From the NCBI RefSeq assembly GCF_000218545.1, contig NC_015671.1, forward strand, positions 992,001 to 1,056,000: a stretch of DNA of 64,000 bases, read 5' to 3'. Below the pieces are notes generated by a model. It saw nothing but the letters and a program-made list of their open reading frames with translations, was not told the origin of the DNA and did no database searches. Positions 1-7,936 of this stretch are shown here, in pieces (position 1 is the first letter of the stretch; every line of letters begins with the position of its first letter). This DNA comes from Cellulomonas gilvus ATCC 13127 (lineage in GTDB: Bacteria; Actinomycetota; Actinomycetes; Actinomycetales; Cellulomonadaceae). Made by a program: the position numbers and the translations under genes.

Positions 1-6
1 CGTCGC

Positions 7-12
7 TAGAGT
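7..12 (+). promoter_or_regulatory. Probable -10 box (TAGAGT)
   Basis: TAGAGT lies about 120 bases before the first gene. It fits the actinobacterial TAnnnT -10 consensus and would give a leader of roughly 115 bases. The -35 region falls outside the window. Inference only. Confidence 0.35.
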
Positions 13-134
13 CGACGTGCGGCCCGCACGTGCCACGGGTCCGCGGCGGGAGGTGGGCGCGGCATCGGGGGATGCGCGCCCGGGTCACCCTCTCGCGCTC
101 GACTCCAGCCGGGCACCAGCGAAAGGGGTTCCAC

Positions 135-746
135 GTGGCGACCAGCACGGGCAAGTCGGGTGGGGTGAAGGGCCTCGGGCTCCTCACGATCATCCTGGGC
201 ATCATCTTCGTCGTGGCCGGAGCGGTCACCGTGGGCGCGGTCAGCACCAACCTCGCGGCCGAGAAGATCACCGTGGCCGACGACGCGAGCGCGTTCCAGG
301 GCCAGCTGGTCGACACGCCGTGGGAGGCGTGGGTCCAGGCGGACATCATCAACCACCACGCGCTCGACGCCTCGGGGGGCAAGACGTACTCGGAGCTGGA
401 CCGTGAGGACCCGGTCCGGGAGACGATGATGAACGCGTCGTTCCTGCGGGCGTCGCTGTTCACGTCGATCGTCGCGTTCGGCGTGGGTCTGCTCGTCGTC
501 GGCCTGGGCGTCTCGCTGCTGATCATCGGGCTCGCGCTGCGCCGCGTGGGCTCGCGCCTCGCCGCCGACGACGTCGCGGTCGCCGGTCCCGCGCGCGTCG
601 CGCCCGCCGCGGCAGCGGCACCCGTCGTCGCGGCGCCGGCGAGCACGGCGCCCGCCGCACCTGCTGCCGCTCCCGCCACCGCGCCGCCCGCGGCGGCGCC
701 CGTCGTGAGCCCGGAGCCGGTGCGCCGGGAGGACCCGCCCGCCTGA
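135..746 (+). CDS. Small membrane protein with Ala/Pro-rich tail
   Basis: A 203-residue protein of unknown function. Residues about 12-35 and 115-138 are strongly hydrophobic, so two membrane segments enclose an 80-residue probably extracytoplasmic loop. The last 60 residues are almost pure Ala, Pro and Val and look disordered. Proteins of this shape are often labelled LigA or aromatic ring-opening dioxygenase in actinobacterial databases because of the low-complexity tail, but I see no dioxygenase metal ligands. The GTG start is chosen because GAAAGGGG sits 6 bases upstream and because the preceding in-frame codons have no membrane or family character. The gene stands alone and is followed by a strong terminator shared with the convergent gene. 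Confidence 0.75.
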   Translation: MATSTGKSGGVKGLGLLTIILGIIFVVAGAVTVGAVSTNLAAEKITVADDASAFQGQLVDTPWEAWVQADIINHHALDASGGKTYSELDREDPVRETMMNASFLRASLFTSIVAFGVGLLVVGLGVSLLIIGLALRRVGSRLAADDVAVAGPARVAPAAAAAPVVAAPASTAPAAPAAAPATAPPAAAPVVSPEPVRREDPPA

Positions 747-761
747 CCGGGGTGGAGCGGT

Positions 762-799
762 ACGCGAGGGGCGACCGGTGATCCGGTCGCCCCTCGCGT
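762..799. terminator. Bidirectional hairpin terminator
   Basis: A perfect 17-bp stem (ACGCGAGGGGCGACCGG and its complement) with loop TGAT lies between two convergent stop codons. There is no T-run, as is usual at this GC content. Confidence 0.8.
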
Positions 800-814
800 C
801 GTCCGTGCCCGGGA

Positions 815-1399
815 TCAGCTCCGCTGCTGGGTGCGGCGGCTGCGGGCGCCCGAGACGATCGAGCCGACGAGCAGCGCCACACCGGCGCCCGCCACCAGCA
901 GGATCGTGGCCAGGCCGACGTCGATGCGGTAGCCACCCGCCCACGCGAGCACCCCGAGGCCCAGCACCGCGAGCACCAGACCCCACACGACCGTGCCCAC
1001 GCGGGGCGTGCTGCGCGGCGGGCGCGCCTCGTCGTCGGCGGTCGCGGCCGCGGGTGCCGCGGCCGGTTCCGGGGAGGGCGTCGAGCTCGGACGCTTGGTC
1101 AGGTCCGGCCCGGGGGTGACCGCCGGCCCGGGGACCTGGGTGCCGCCGTCGGCCGCCTCGAGGGCCTGGGTGCGGCCGTCGGTCGCCTCGAGGACCTGGG
1201 TGCGGTCGTCGGTCGCCTCGAGGACCTGCGTGCGGTCGTCGGTCGTGTCGAGGACCTGGGTCTGGTCGTCGCTCGTCCCGGGGGCCGGGGTCTCGAGGAC
1301 CGTGGTCTCGACGGCCGCGACCTCGTCGGCCCTCGTCACCTCGCCGTCGTCGGTGCCCGGGTCGGTGGGGCGGGGGTCGTCGTGCGGTGCGGTGCTCAT
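815..1399 (-). CDS. Membrane protein with tandem TQVL repeats
   Basis: A 194-residue protein of no recognised family. Residues about 35-90 carry a tandem 10-residue repeat with the consensus TQVLEATDDR (four clear units plus a degenerate fifth), encoded by 30-base DNA repeats at 1141-1260. After a Pro/Ala linker, two hydrophobic segments fill the C-terminus (about residues 132-150 and 157-178), so the repeats form a soluble N-terminal tail. Each unit has acidic residues before a Thr followed by Q-V-L, which resembles actinobacterial Ser/Thr-kinase sites and the pT-x-x-L ligand of FHA domains; that is inference. The ATG overlaps the stop of the upstream PspC gene by four bases (ATGA), so the two are translationally coupled. 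Confidence 0.8.
   Translation of the reverse strand: MSTAPHDDPRPTDPGTDDGEVTRADEVAAVETTVLETPAPGTSDDQTQVLDTTDDRTQVLEATDDRTQVLEATDGRTQALEAADGGTQVPGPAVTPGPDLTKRPSSTPSPEPAAAPAAATADDEARPPRSTPRVGTVVWGLVLAVLGLGVLAWAGGYRIDVGLATILLVAGAGVALLVGSIVSGARSRRTQQRS
1141..1260 (-). repeat. 30-bp tandem repeat encoding TQVL units
   Basis: Four consecutive 30-base units begin at 1141, 1171, 1201 and 1231 and differ at only a few positions. They lie wholly inside the membrane-protein gene and keep its frame. Confidence 0.9.
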
Positions 1400-3093
1400 G
1401 CGTCCTCCCGGACGATCGTGATCTTGCCGACGCCGACCGACAGGTCGAGGTCGATCTGCGGCTGGCCTGCGCTCGAGGCCTCGTCGCTGAACGTGCGGCG
1501 GTCGACGCCCAGGCCGTCGACCTGCTCGTAGCTGTCGTCGATGTCCCACACGACGCTCCCGAGGCCGAGGCGCACGGTGGCCTCGACCGCGGCGTCCCGG
1601 GGCACGACGATCTCGAGCTGACCGGCGCCCACGGACACGGGCACGGTGAGCAGATCGTCCGAGAGCGGCACGCCGGTGAGGTCGAGCGTCGTGTCACCCG
1701 CGCCGACGCGCACGCCGTCCGCCGCGTCCGCCCGCGTGGTGACCACGACCGCGGAGTCGGAGAACCGCGTCGCGCCGTCGTGCTCCCACACCCACCCGGG
1801 CCGGGCGACGGCACCCGCGGGCAGCGCGACGAGGAGCGAGACGATCGCGAGGAAGCCGAGCGACCCGCTCGAGCGTCCGCGCAGGCCGGCGACGACGATG
1901 CCGAGTCCCGCGAGCACGGCGGTCACGCCGAGCGTCGTCAGGAGCACCGGTCCGTCGAACGCCCCGGTGCGGGACGTCGCGAGCAGCGCCGCGAGCGTCA
2001 GCAGCGCGAGCGCGACGACCACGCCGACGGACGTCGCGCCGGGACCGCGGCGCCGGGGCTTCGGCGGGCGGGGCGGCGGACCGGCCTGCGGGCGCGGCGC
2101 CGGATGACCGGCTGCGGCGGCCGGGCCGTAGGGGCCGGCGGGACTCGGTGTCCCGGCACCCACGGGGGCCGAGACGTACGGGCTCGACCGGTACGGCGAG
2201 GTCGCCGCGTACGAGCCCGGCTGGTGCGCGGCCGGCTGGGGCGGCGCGTACGAGGTCGGGGGGTAAGCCGTCCGGGCGTAGGGCGTCGGGGCGTACGGCG
2301 TCGGGCTGTACGGGGCGGGGGTGGACGGCGTGGTCGCGTAGGGCGTGCCGGGGCGCGCCGGGGCCGGGCCGGAGCCCGCGTGCGGCGGGGCGGGGTAGGG
2401 GCTCGTCGGACGAGGCGCGCCGGACGACGTGCGACCGCTGCGCGACGCGGCGCTCGCGATGCCGATCACCACGGCCACCACGAAGCCGAGCCACAGCACA
2501 CCGGAGAACCCGTTGGCCACGTCCTGCGCCCAGCCGGGGCCGGGGCCCCAGAACGACCACCACAGGTCGCCGCCGCGCGCCGCACCGAGGACCGCGACGA
2601 GCGCGGCGCCGACGATCGCGACGTCGAACCGGCCCGCGACCATCTCCTCCAGGTGGATGCGCCCGTCGCGGCGCTCGGGCAGCAGCGCCCACGCGATGCC
2701 GTACGCGACCGCGCCGACCCCGCCGAGCAGGAGCGTCGCGGCGAGCAGGCCGCGCACGACGATCGGGTCGACACCCCAGCGCTCGGCGACACCCGCGCAC
2801 ACGCCGCCGATCCACCGGTCGTCGGAGCGCTGCACGCCCAGGCGCCGGACGGCACCGAACAGCCCGCCACCCTGCCCGCCGCCCGGACCGCCGGGTGCGC
2901 TGCCGGGCTGGTCGCCCGGGCCGGGTGCCGCAGGCCCCTGGGGCGGCACCTCGGTGCCGGGGGGCACCGCGCTCGTCGTGCTGTCGGGCGTGCTGTCGGG
3001 CGTGCCGGCCGGCTGGTCCTGCGCCGGGGTCGGCCCGGCCGCCGCCGGGTCGGGGCGCTGCTCGTCGGGAGTGGGTGGAACGTGCTGGTCCAT
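1396..3093 (-). CDS. PspC-domain protein with LiaF-like C-terminus
   Basis: A 565-residue envelope-stress type membrane protein. After a Pro/Gly-rich N-terminal tail comes a PspC domain at residues about 86-145 (WIGGVCAGVAE hallmark, one amphipathic hydrophobic stretch). Two membrane segments follow (about 160-185 and 205-225), then a Tyr-Pro rich linker with TPYAPT-like repeats (about 235-330), a cluster of hydrophobic segments (about 355-435), and a beta-rich C-terminal region (about 450-565) like the LiaF/DUF2154 adhesin-type domain. PspC and LiaF families act in cell-envelope stress responses. It is divergent from a PspC-fused histidine kinase and coupled to the TQVL-repeat gene. The ATG is chosen because CACGAT ends exactly 6 bases upstream, giving a leaderless mRNA. 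Confidence 0.85.
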   Translation of the reverse strand: MDQHVPPTPDEQRPDPAAAGPTPAQDQPAGTPDSTPDSTTSAVPPGTEVPPQGPAAPGPGDQPGSAPGGPGGGQGGGLFGAVRRLGVQRSDDRWIGGVCAGVAERWGVDPIVVRGLLAATLLLGGVGAVAYGIAWALLPERRDGRIHLEEMVAGRFDVAIVGAALVAVLGAARGGDLWWSFWGPGPGWAQDVANGFSGVLWLGFVVAVVIGIASAASRSGRTSSGAPRPTSPYPAPPHAGSGPAPARPGTPYATTPSTPAPYSPTPYAPTPYARTAYPPTSYAPPQPAAHQPGSYAATSPYRSSPYVSAPVGAGTPSPAGPYGPAAAAGHPAPRPQAGPPPRPPKPRRRGPGATSVGVVVALALLTLAALLATSRTGAFDGPVLLTTLGVTAVLAGLGIVVAGLRGRSSGSLGFLAIVSLLVALPAGAVARPGWVWEHDGATRFSDSAVVVTTRADAADGVRVGAGDTTLDLTGVPLSDDLLTVPVSVGAGQLEIVVPRDAAVEATVRLGLGSVVWDIDDSYEQVDGLGVDRRTFSDEASSAGQPQIDLDLSVGVGKITIVREDA

Positions 3094-3099
3094 ACGACG

Positions 3100-3105
3100 A
3101 TCGTG
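3100..3105 (-). promoter_or_regulatory. -10 box of the PspC/LiaF-like gene
   Basis: CACGAT on the minus strand ends 6 bases before the ATG at 3093. This places the transcription start at or next to the start codon. Confidence 0.45.
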
Positions 3106-3239
3106 GCCGCTGCCCGGCACCGGCGACCATCGGGTGCCCCCCTGAGCGGACCCTGAATCGCCCGCCCCGACCCCTGGTCGTCACCCTGGTCCTGCCGCTC
3201 CGGGGGCGGCCGGCGGCCCGTGGCAGGCCCGCGACGTGT

Positions 3240-3245
3240 GACGAT
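3240..3245 (+). promoter_or_regulatory. -10 box of the histidine kinase gene
   Basis: GACGAT lies 6 bases before GTG 3252. The same hexamer with the same spacing precedes the gene at 17183. Confidence 0.45.
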
Positions 3246-3251
3246 GCCCGT

Positions 3252-4604
3252 GTGGAAGCCCGAGCGGACAGCATGCTGCCCGCCGCGCGCCCGCGTCCGC
3301 CGTTGCGCCGTCCCGAGCGCGACCGCTGGTTCGCGGGGGTCGCGGCGGGGATCGCCGCGCACCTGGGGCTGCCCGTGGGGCCGGTCCGTCTCGCGTTCGT
3401 CCTGCTCGCACCGTTCGGCGGCGTCGGCGCGCTGCTGTACGCGTTCTGGTGGCTCGTGGTGCCGTCCGGCGACCCGTGGGACGCCGCGGCCGCGGCGCGC
3501 CCGAGCACGTTGTCCCGCCTCGCGCGTCGTCCGCAGGGCGGCGCGGGCGACGACGAGCCCGCGCGGCGCCTGCCGGTCACCGACATCGCGGTGGGCGTGC
3601 TGCTGGTCGCGGTCGCGGTGGTGCTCGTGGCGGTGCGGGCCGACCGGCTCGAGGCCGGCTGGCTGCTGCCGGTGCTGGTGCTGCTCACGGGTGTCGCGCT
3701 CGCGTGGAGCCAGCTCGACGAGGTCGCGCGCGGTCGGTGGCGCGGGCGGGCCGGCGGGCGGACGCCCGTCTCGGTGCTGCGGCTGCTCGGTGGCGTCGTC
3801 CTGGCCGGGGTGGGTGTGCTGCTGCTGGTCGGCGAGGCGACGGGGCCTGGCGTGGACGCCGCGACCCTGGTGCAGTCCGTCATCGCGTCGTTCGCGGTGC
3901 TCGCGGGTGTCGCGCTGGTGCTCGCGCCGTGGTGGCTGCGGCTGTGGCGCGAGCTCGGGGACGAGCGCGCGGCCCGCGCGCGCGAGTCGGAGCGCGCCGA
4001 CATCGCGGCGCACCTGCACGACTCGGTGCTGCAGACGCTCGCGCTCATCCGGGCACGGTCCGACGACCCGGGCGAGGTCGCGCGCATGGCGCGTGCGCAG
4101 GAGCGTGAGCTGCGCGAGTGGCTGTACGACGACCGGCCCGCGCCGGGCACGTCGTTGGCCGCGGCGCTGCGCGACGTGGTCGCCGAGGTCGAGGACTCGC
4201 GCTCCGGGCCGGGTGGTGAGCCGGTGGCCGTGGACGCGGTCGTCGTGGGCGACCGCGTGCCCGACGAGGACACCGCGGCGCTGCTGCAGGCCACGCGCGA
4301 GGCGCTGGTCAACGCGGTGGTGCACGGGCGACCGCCCGTGTCGCTGTACCTCGAGGTGGGCCCGCGCGAGGTCGAGGTGTTCGTCAAGGACCGCGGCGAC
4401 GGGTTCGACCCCGAGGCCATCAGCCCCGACCGGTTCGGCGTCCGGGAGTCGATCATGGGCCGCGTGCGCCGGCGTGGCGGCACGGCGACCGTGACCAGCC
4501 GCGCGGGTCAGGGCACCGAGGTGCACCTGGCGATGCCGCTGCGCGAGACCACCGCGGGGGCGCCGCAGGGCGTGACCGCGACGACGCCCGAGGAGGCGCT
4601 GTGA
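3252..4604 (+). CDS. PspC-domain sensor histidine kinase
   Basis: A 450-residue membrane kinase of the NarL-partner (HisKA_3-like) class. The N-terminus is a PspC domain (about residues 20-80, FAGVAAGIAAHLG motif). Four more hydrophobic segments follow (about 110-235). The dimerisation/phosphoacceptor motif is DIAAHLHDSV with His near residue 256, and a C-terminal HATPase shows the N box (ATREALVNAVVHG), a G box (KDRGDGFD) and a GRV/GT motif. The input signal probably comes through the PspC domain and membrane segments rather than an extracellular sensor. GTG 3252 is preferred over ATG 3273 because of the 6-base -10 spacing; the difference is seven residues. The stop overlaps the response regulator start (GTGA). 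Confidence 0.88.
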   Translation: MEARADSMLPAARPRPPLRRPERDRWFAGVAAGIAAHLGLPVGPVRLAFVLLAPFGGVGALLYAFWWLVVPSGDPWDAAAAARPSTLSRLARRPQGGAGDDEPARRLPVTDIAVGVLLVAVAVVLVAVRADRLEAGWLLPVLVLLTGVALAWSQLDEVARGRWRGRAGGRTPVSVLRLLGGVVLAGVGVLLLVGEATGPGVDAATLVQSVIASFAVLAGVALVLAPWWLRLWRELGDERAARARESERADIAAHLHDSVLQTLALIRARSDDPGEVARMARAQERELREWLYDDRPAPGTSLAAALRDVVAEVEDSRSGPGGEPVAVDAVVVGDRVPDEDTAALLQATREALVNAVVHGRPPVSLYLEVGPREVEVFVKDRGDGFDPEAISPDRFGVRESIMGRVRRRGGTATVTSRAGQGTEVHLAMPLRETTAGAPQGVTATTPEEAL

Positions 4605-5281
4605 CCGAGCATGACGTGAGCCCCGCGACCGGGGGAGCCGTGGACGTGGTGCTCGTCGACGACCACCACCTGTTCCGCACGGGCGTGCGCGCGTCGCTCG
4701 ACGAGCGGGTCAACGTCGTGGGCGAGGCCGCGAGCGTCGACGAGGCCGTCGCCGCGGTGCACCTGCTGCACCCGCCGGTGGTCCTGCTCGACGTGCACCT
4801 GCCCGGAGGCGAGGGCGGCGGCGGCGCCGAGGTGATCCGCGCGTGCGCCGACGTGCCGGGCACGCGGTTCCTGGCGCTGTCGGTGTCCGACGCGGCCGAG
4901 GACGTCGTCGCGGTCATCCGGGCGGGCGCGCGCGGGTACGTGACCAAGGCGATCGACGGACCGGGCCTGAGCGACGCCGTGCGGCGCGTCGCCGACGGCG
5001 ACGCGGTGTTCTCGCCGCGGCTCGCGGGCTTCGTGCTCGACGCGTTCGGCGCGGCCGCCGGTGACGTCGCGACGGGCGACGACGAGCTCGACCGGCTCTC
5101 GGCGCGCGAGCGTGAGGTCATGCGCCTCATCGCGCGCGGGTTCACGTACCGCGAGGTCGCGTCCGAGCTGTTCATCTCGATCAAGACGGTCGAGACGCAC
5201 GTGTCCGCGGTGCTCCGCAAGCTCCAGCTCTCGAGCCGGCACGAGCTCACGCGGTGGGCGGCCGCACGCCGCCTCCTGTGA
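4601..5281 (+). CDS. NarL/LuxR-family response regulator
   Basis: A 226-residue two-domain regulator that receives phosphate from the kinase immediately upstream. The receiver domain (about residues 15-130) has the acidic pair DD at 20-21, the phosphoacceptor D64 in LLDVHLP, and the conserved Lys near 116 in YVTKA. A LuxR-type helix-turn-helix (about 158-222) carries LSAREREVMRLIARG and the recognition helix region SIKTVETHVSAVLRKL. The GTG start overlaps the kinase stop by four bases. A glycine run (GGEGGGG) directly after the phosphorylation site is a small insertion compared with typical NarL receivers. The likely targets include the divergent PspC/LiaF-like operon, but no binding site is evident. 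Confidence 0.92.
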   Translation: MTEHDVSPATGGAVDVVLVDDHHLFRTGVRASLDERVNVVGEAASVDEAVAAVHLLHPPVVLLDVHLPGGEGGGGAEVIRACADVPGTRFLALSVSDAAEDVVAVIRAGARGYVTKAIDGPGLSDAVRRVADGDAVFSPRLAGFVLDAFGAAAGDVATGDDELDRLSAREREVMRLIARGFTYREVASELFISIKTVETHVSAVLRKLQLSSRHELTRWAAARRLL

Positions 5282-5325
5282 TCTACGTTTCTGACGCCGT
5301 GTCATCTTGGCGCCTGCGGCTCCCG

Positions 5326-5331
5326 TAGGCT
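5326..5331 (+). promoter_or_regulatory. -10 box, leaderless
   Basis: TAGGCT ends 6 bases before ATG 5338; no Shine-Dalgarno sequence is present. Confidence 0.55.
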
Positions 5332-5337
5332 GGCGCC

Positions 5338-5685
5338 ATGGAGCTGCTGAAGAACATCCTCGTCGTGCTGCACCTGATCGGCTGGGCCATCGTGCTGGGC
5401 GGCACCCTGACCCACCTGCGCACGCCCAAGATCGCCGTGGGTGTGCTGCACGGCGCGCTGACCGCGCTCGTCACGGGCATCCTCATCGTCGGCGTCGCCG
5501 AGATGTCCGACGACCTGCGCGACCCGGACATGGCGAAGATCGCGGTCAAGCTGACCGTCGCGCTCGTCGTGACCGCGCTCGTCGTCGTCGGCCAGCGGCG
5601 CCCCGAGAAGGTCACCACCGGCTACCTCGCGGGGATCGCCGGGCTGACCGCGGCCAACGTCGCGGTCGCGGTGCTCTGGCACTGA
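5338..5685 (+). CDS. Small four-helix membrane protein
   Basis: A 115-residue integral membrane protein with four hydrophobic segments (about residues 8-24, 32-50, 67-85 and 94-113) and short loops. It has no motif I can assign to a function; the pattern is that of conserved hypothetical membrane proteins of actinobacteria. It is a monocistronic unit, with its own leaderless promoter 57 bases after the response regulator gene and a hairpin after the stop. Confidence 0.75.
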   Translation: MELLKNILVVLHLIGWAIVLGGTLTHLRTPKIAVGVLHGALTALVTGILIVGVAEMSDDLRDPDMAKIAVKLTVALVVTALVVVGQRRPEKVTTGYLAGIAGLTAANVAVAVLWH

Positions 5686-5705
5686 CCGACCTCCGCACAC
5701 GTGCG

Positions 5706-5733
5706 ACGGCCTAGGACCTCAGTCCCAGGCCGT
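5706..5733 (+). terminator. Hairpin after the small membrane protein gene
   Basis: ACGGCCTAGGAC pairs with GTCCCAGGCCGT (11 of 12 positions) around a CTCA loop. It overlaps the -35 region of the next promoter, so it may also shape that promoter. Confidence 0.55.
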
Positions 5734-5745
5734 CGCTGCCGATGA
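5719..5745 (+). promoter_or_regulatory. Sigma-28 (FliA/SigD/WhiG) type promoter
   Basis: TCAGTCCC, then 11 bases, then GCCGATGA. This matches the layout of the motility sigma consensus TAAAGTTT-N11-GCCGATAA, with 7 of 8 matches in the -10 half. The first gene downstream is a chemoreceptor, which is the expected type of target. Confidence 0.7.
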
Positions 5746-5781
5746 GGGCGGGCACCAGACTCTCGGCCCCGGAGTGCGACC

Positions 5782-7359
5782 ATGCGCCTGTCCTCGTTCT
5801 CGATCGCTCAGAAGCTCGCCGCCCTCGTGGTGCTCACCGCCGTGGGGCTCGCGCTCCTGACGGTCCTCGCGGTGGTGCGGACCGAGTCCCGCATCATGAC
5901 CGAGCGGCGTGCCGCCACGCAGGCGGTGGTGGAGACGGCCATGGGTGTCGTCGAGCACTACGGAGAGCTCGCCGCGTCCGGCGAGCTCACGCAGGAGGCC
6001 GCGCAGCAGGCGGCCGTCGCCACGGTCGCCGGCATGCGGTACGACGGCGACGAGTACTTCTGGATCAACGACATGACCCCGACGATGGTCATGCACCCGA
6101 TCAAGCCCGAGCTCGACGGGACCGCGCTCGACGGCCAGGTCGACCCGGACGGGACCAAGATCTTCGTCGAGTTCGTCGACGTGGTGCGCACGCAGGGTGC
6201 GGGCTTCGTCGAGTACCAGTGGCCCAAGCCGGGCGCGGACACGCCGCAGCCCAAGGTGTCCTACGTCGCGGGCTACGAGCCGTGGGGCTGGGTCCTGGGC
6301 TCGGGCGTGTACGTCGACGACGTGCGCGGCGCCGCGATGGTCGACGCGCGCGGCATCGTGCTCGCGGGCGTGCTGGTGCTCGCGGTCGTCGCGCTGCTCG
6401 GCTTCGTCGTGGCGCGCTCCGTGGTCCAGCCGGTCGTGGGCGCCACGCGTGCGCTCAGCGACGGTGACGCGGGCGCCCGTCTGCCGGTCGGCACGGGGCG
6501 CACCGAGCTGGACCGCCTGGCGATCGCGCTCAACGGCGCGCTCGACCGGTCCGCGACCGTCGCCTCCGGGGTCGACGACGCCTCGCACCAGCTCCTGGAG
6601 GCCGCGCAGCGGCTCGTCGCGGCCGGCGACGAGCTCGGCGAGGCCGCAGGTGCCGCCGCCGAGCGCACGGTCGACGCGGGCACGTCCGCGCGGTCGGTGA
6701 GCGAGGGGATCGACACCGTGGCGACGGGGACGCACCAGATGGGTGCGTCGATCGGGGAGATCGCGCGCAACGCGGCCGAGGTCGCGCGGATCGCCGCGCA
6801 GGCGGTCGACGCGGCCGAGCGCACCAACCGGACCGTGGCGACGCTCGGCGACTCCTCGGCCCAGATCGGCTCCGTGGTCAAGGTCATCACCTCGATCGCC
6901 GAGCAGACCAACCTGCTCGCGCTCAACGCGACCATCGAGGCGGCGCGCGCGGGCGAGGCCGGCAAGGGGTTCGCGGTCGTGGCGGGTGAGGTCAAGGAGC
7001 TCGCGTCGGAGACCGCGCGCGCGACCGGTGACATCGCGGCCCGCGTCGAGTCGATCCAGGACGCGGTGGCCCGCGCGGCCGACGAGATCGGCCAGATCAC
7101 CCAGGTCATCGCGCAGATCAACGACTTCCAGACCACCATCGCGGGTGCCGTGGAGGAGCAGACGGCGACGACGTCGGCGATGGCCGCGGCCGTGGCCGAG
7201 GTGGCCGAGGGTGGCCGTCGCGTCGCGTCGGTGCTCGACGAGGTCGGCGCCGCGACCGCGCGCACGTCGGGCGAGATCGAGACGATCCGCACCGCAGCCC
7301 GTGAGCTCGGCGCGACGTCGCACCGCCTGCGGGAGACGGTCGGCGCGCTCGCGGTGTGA
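5782..7359 (+). CDS. Methyl-accepting chemotaxis protein
   Basis: A 525-residue chemoreceptor. It has an N-terminal membrane segment (about residues 9-31), a periplasmic-side single Cache domain (about 35-190, with DEYFWIND and a GWVLGSGVY ending typical of sCache_2), a second membrane segment (about 194-212), a HAMP-like region (about 213-260) and a long cytoplasmic coiled coil. The hairpin tip [16 protein letters not shown] begins at residue 377. sCache_2 receptors usually sense small organic acids. There is no C-terminal CheR-binding pentapeptide. GGAG lies 7 bases before the ATG. No che or flagellar genes are in the window, so it is an orphan receptor feeding a distant CheA/CheW. Confidence 0.93.
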   Translation: MRLSSFSIAQKLAALVVLTAVGLALLTVLAVVRTESRIMTERRAATQAVVETAMGVVEHYGELAASGELTQEAAQQAAVATVAGMRYDGDEYFWINDMTPTMVMHPIKPELDGTALDGQVDPDGTKIFVEFVDVVRTQGAGFVEYQWPKPGADTPQPKVSYVAGYEPWGWVLGSGVYVDDVRGAAMVDARGIVLAGVLVLAVVALLGFVVARSVVQPVVGATRALSDGDAGARLPVGTGRTELDRLAIALNGALDRSATVASGVDDASHQLLEAAQRLVAAGDELGEAAGAAAERTVDAGTSARSVSEGIDTVATGTHQMGASIGEIARNAAEVARIAAQAVDAAERTNRTVATLGDSSAQIGSVVKVITSIAEQTNLLALNATIEAARAGEAGKGFAVVAGEVKELASETARATGDIAARVESIQDAVARAADEIGQITQVIAQINDFQTTIAGAVEEQTATTSAMAAAVAEVAEGGRRVASVLDEVGAATARTSGEIETIRTAARELGATSHRLRETVGALAV

Positions 7360-7379
7360 CGCCTGCGGGTGCGCAGGCG
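7360..7379 (+). terminator. Hairpin after the chemoreceptor gene
   Basis: Perfect 8-bp stem CGCCTGCG/CGCAGGCG with loop GGTG, starting at the stop codon. Confidence 0.6.
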
Positions 7380-7381
7380 GC

Positions 7382-7387
7382 TAGGGT
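7382..7387 (+). promoter_or_regulatory. -10 box, leaderless
   Basis: TAGGGT ends 6 bases before GTG 7394. Confidence 0.55.
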
Positions 7388-7393
7388 CGCCGC

Positions 7394-7876
7394 GTGAATG
7401 GCGTGGGTGAGGTCGTCGTCGGGCTCGTGGTGATCGTCGGGCTGTTCGGTGTCGTCGTGCAGGTGCTGCCCGGTGCGCTGCTGGTGCTCGGCGCCGTGGT
7501 CGTGTGGGGCGTGGTCACGGGTGGCGTGACCGGCTGGACGGTCGTGGTCGTGTCCGTGCTCGCGACCGCGGCCGCCGCGGTGGGCAAGTACCTGCTCGCG
7601 GGCCGTCACCTCAAGCGCGGCGGCGTGCCGTCGAGCACGCTCGTGTGGGGTGGCATCGCGGGTGTGGTCGGGTTCTTCGTGATCCCCGTGGTCGGGCTGT
7701 TCGTCGGCTTCATCGGCGGCACGTACCTGGCCGAGTGGGTCCGCGTGCGCGAGCCGCGGCCGGCCTGGCGCGCGACGGTCGCGGCGCTGCAGGCCACGGG
7801 CCTGACCATCCTGGTCGAGCTCGCGGGGGCGCTCGTGTGCGTGGTCGCATGGGCGATCGGGCTCGCCGTCGCGTAG
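7394..7876 (+). CDS. DUF456 family membrane protein
   Basis: A 160-residue, very hydrophobic protein matching the DUF456 pattern: glycine-zipper-like helices around GGIAGVVGFFVIPVVGLFVG and a final pair of membrane helices. The function of the family is unknown; the Gly-rich motifs suggest a membrane-inserted oligomer. The GTG start is supported by the leaderless -10 spacing. It is separated from the helicase gene by its own promoter. Confidence 0.85.
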   Translation: MNGVGEVVVGLVVIVGLFGVVVQVLPGALLVLGAVVVWGVVTGGVTGWTVVVVSVLATAAAAVGKYLLAGRHLKRGGVPSSTLVWGGIAGVVGFFVIPVVGLFVGFIGGTYLAEWVRVREPRPAWRATVAALQATGLTILVELAGALVCVVAWAIGLAVA

Positions 7877-7921
7877 TCCACCGGGTGCCGCGCGGGTGCC
7901 TCGGGTGTCGGTGGCGGCGCC

Positions 7922-7927
7922 TAGGCT
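7922..7927 (+). promoter_or_regulatory. -10 box of the helicase gene
   Basis: TAGGCT ends 9 bases before ATG 7937; the leader would be absent or only a few bases. Confidence 0.5.
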
Positions 7928-7936
7928 GGGCGGGCC

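Noticed and set aside
1141..1260. The 30-bp tandem repeat as a CRISPR or minisatellite element
   Set aside because: Units are contiguous without spacers, stay in frame and encode a conserved peptide repeat.
5706..5781. A c-di-GMP riboswitch before the chemoreceptor gene
   Set aside because: The GAGGGCGGGCACC stretch recalled a GEMM motif, but the required paired stems are missing; the sigma-28 promoter explains the conserved GCCGATGA.
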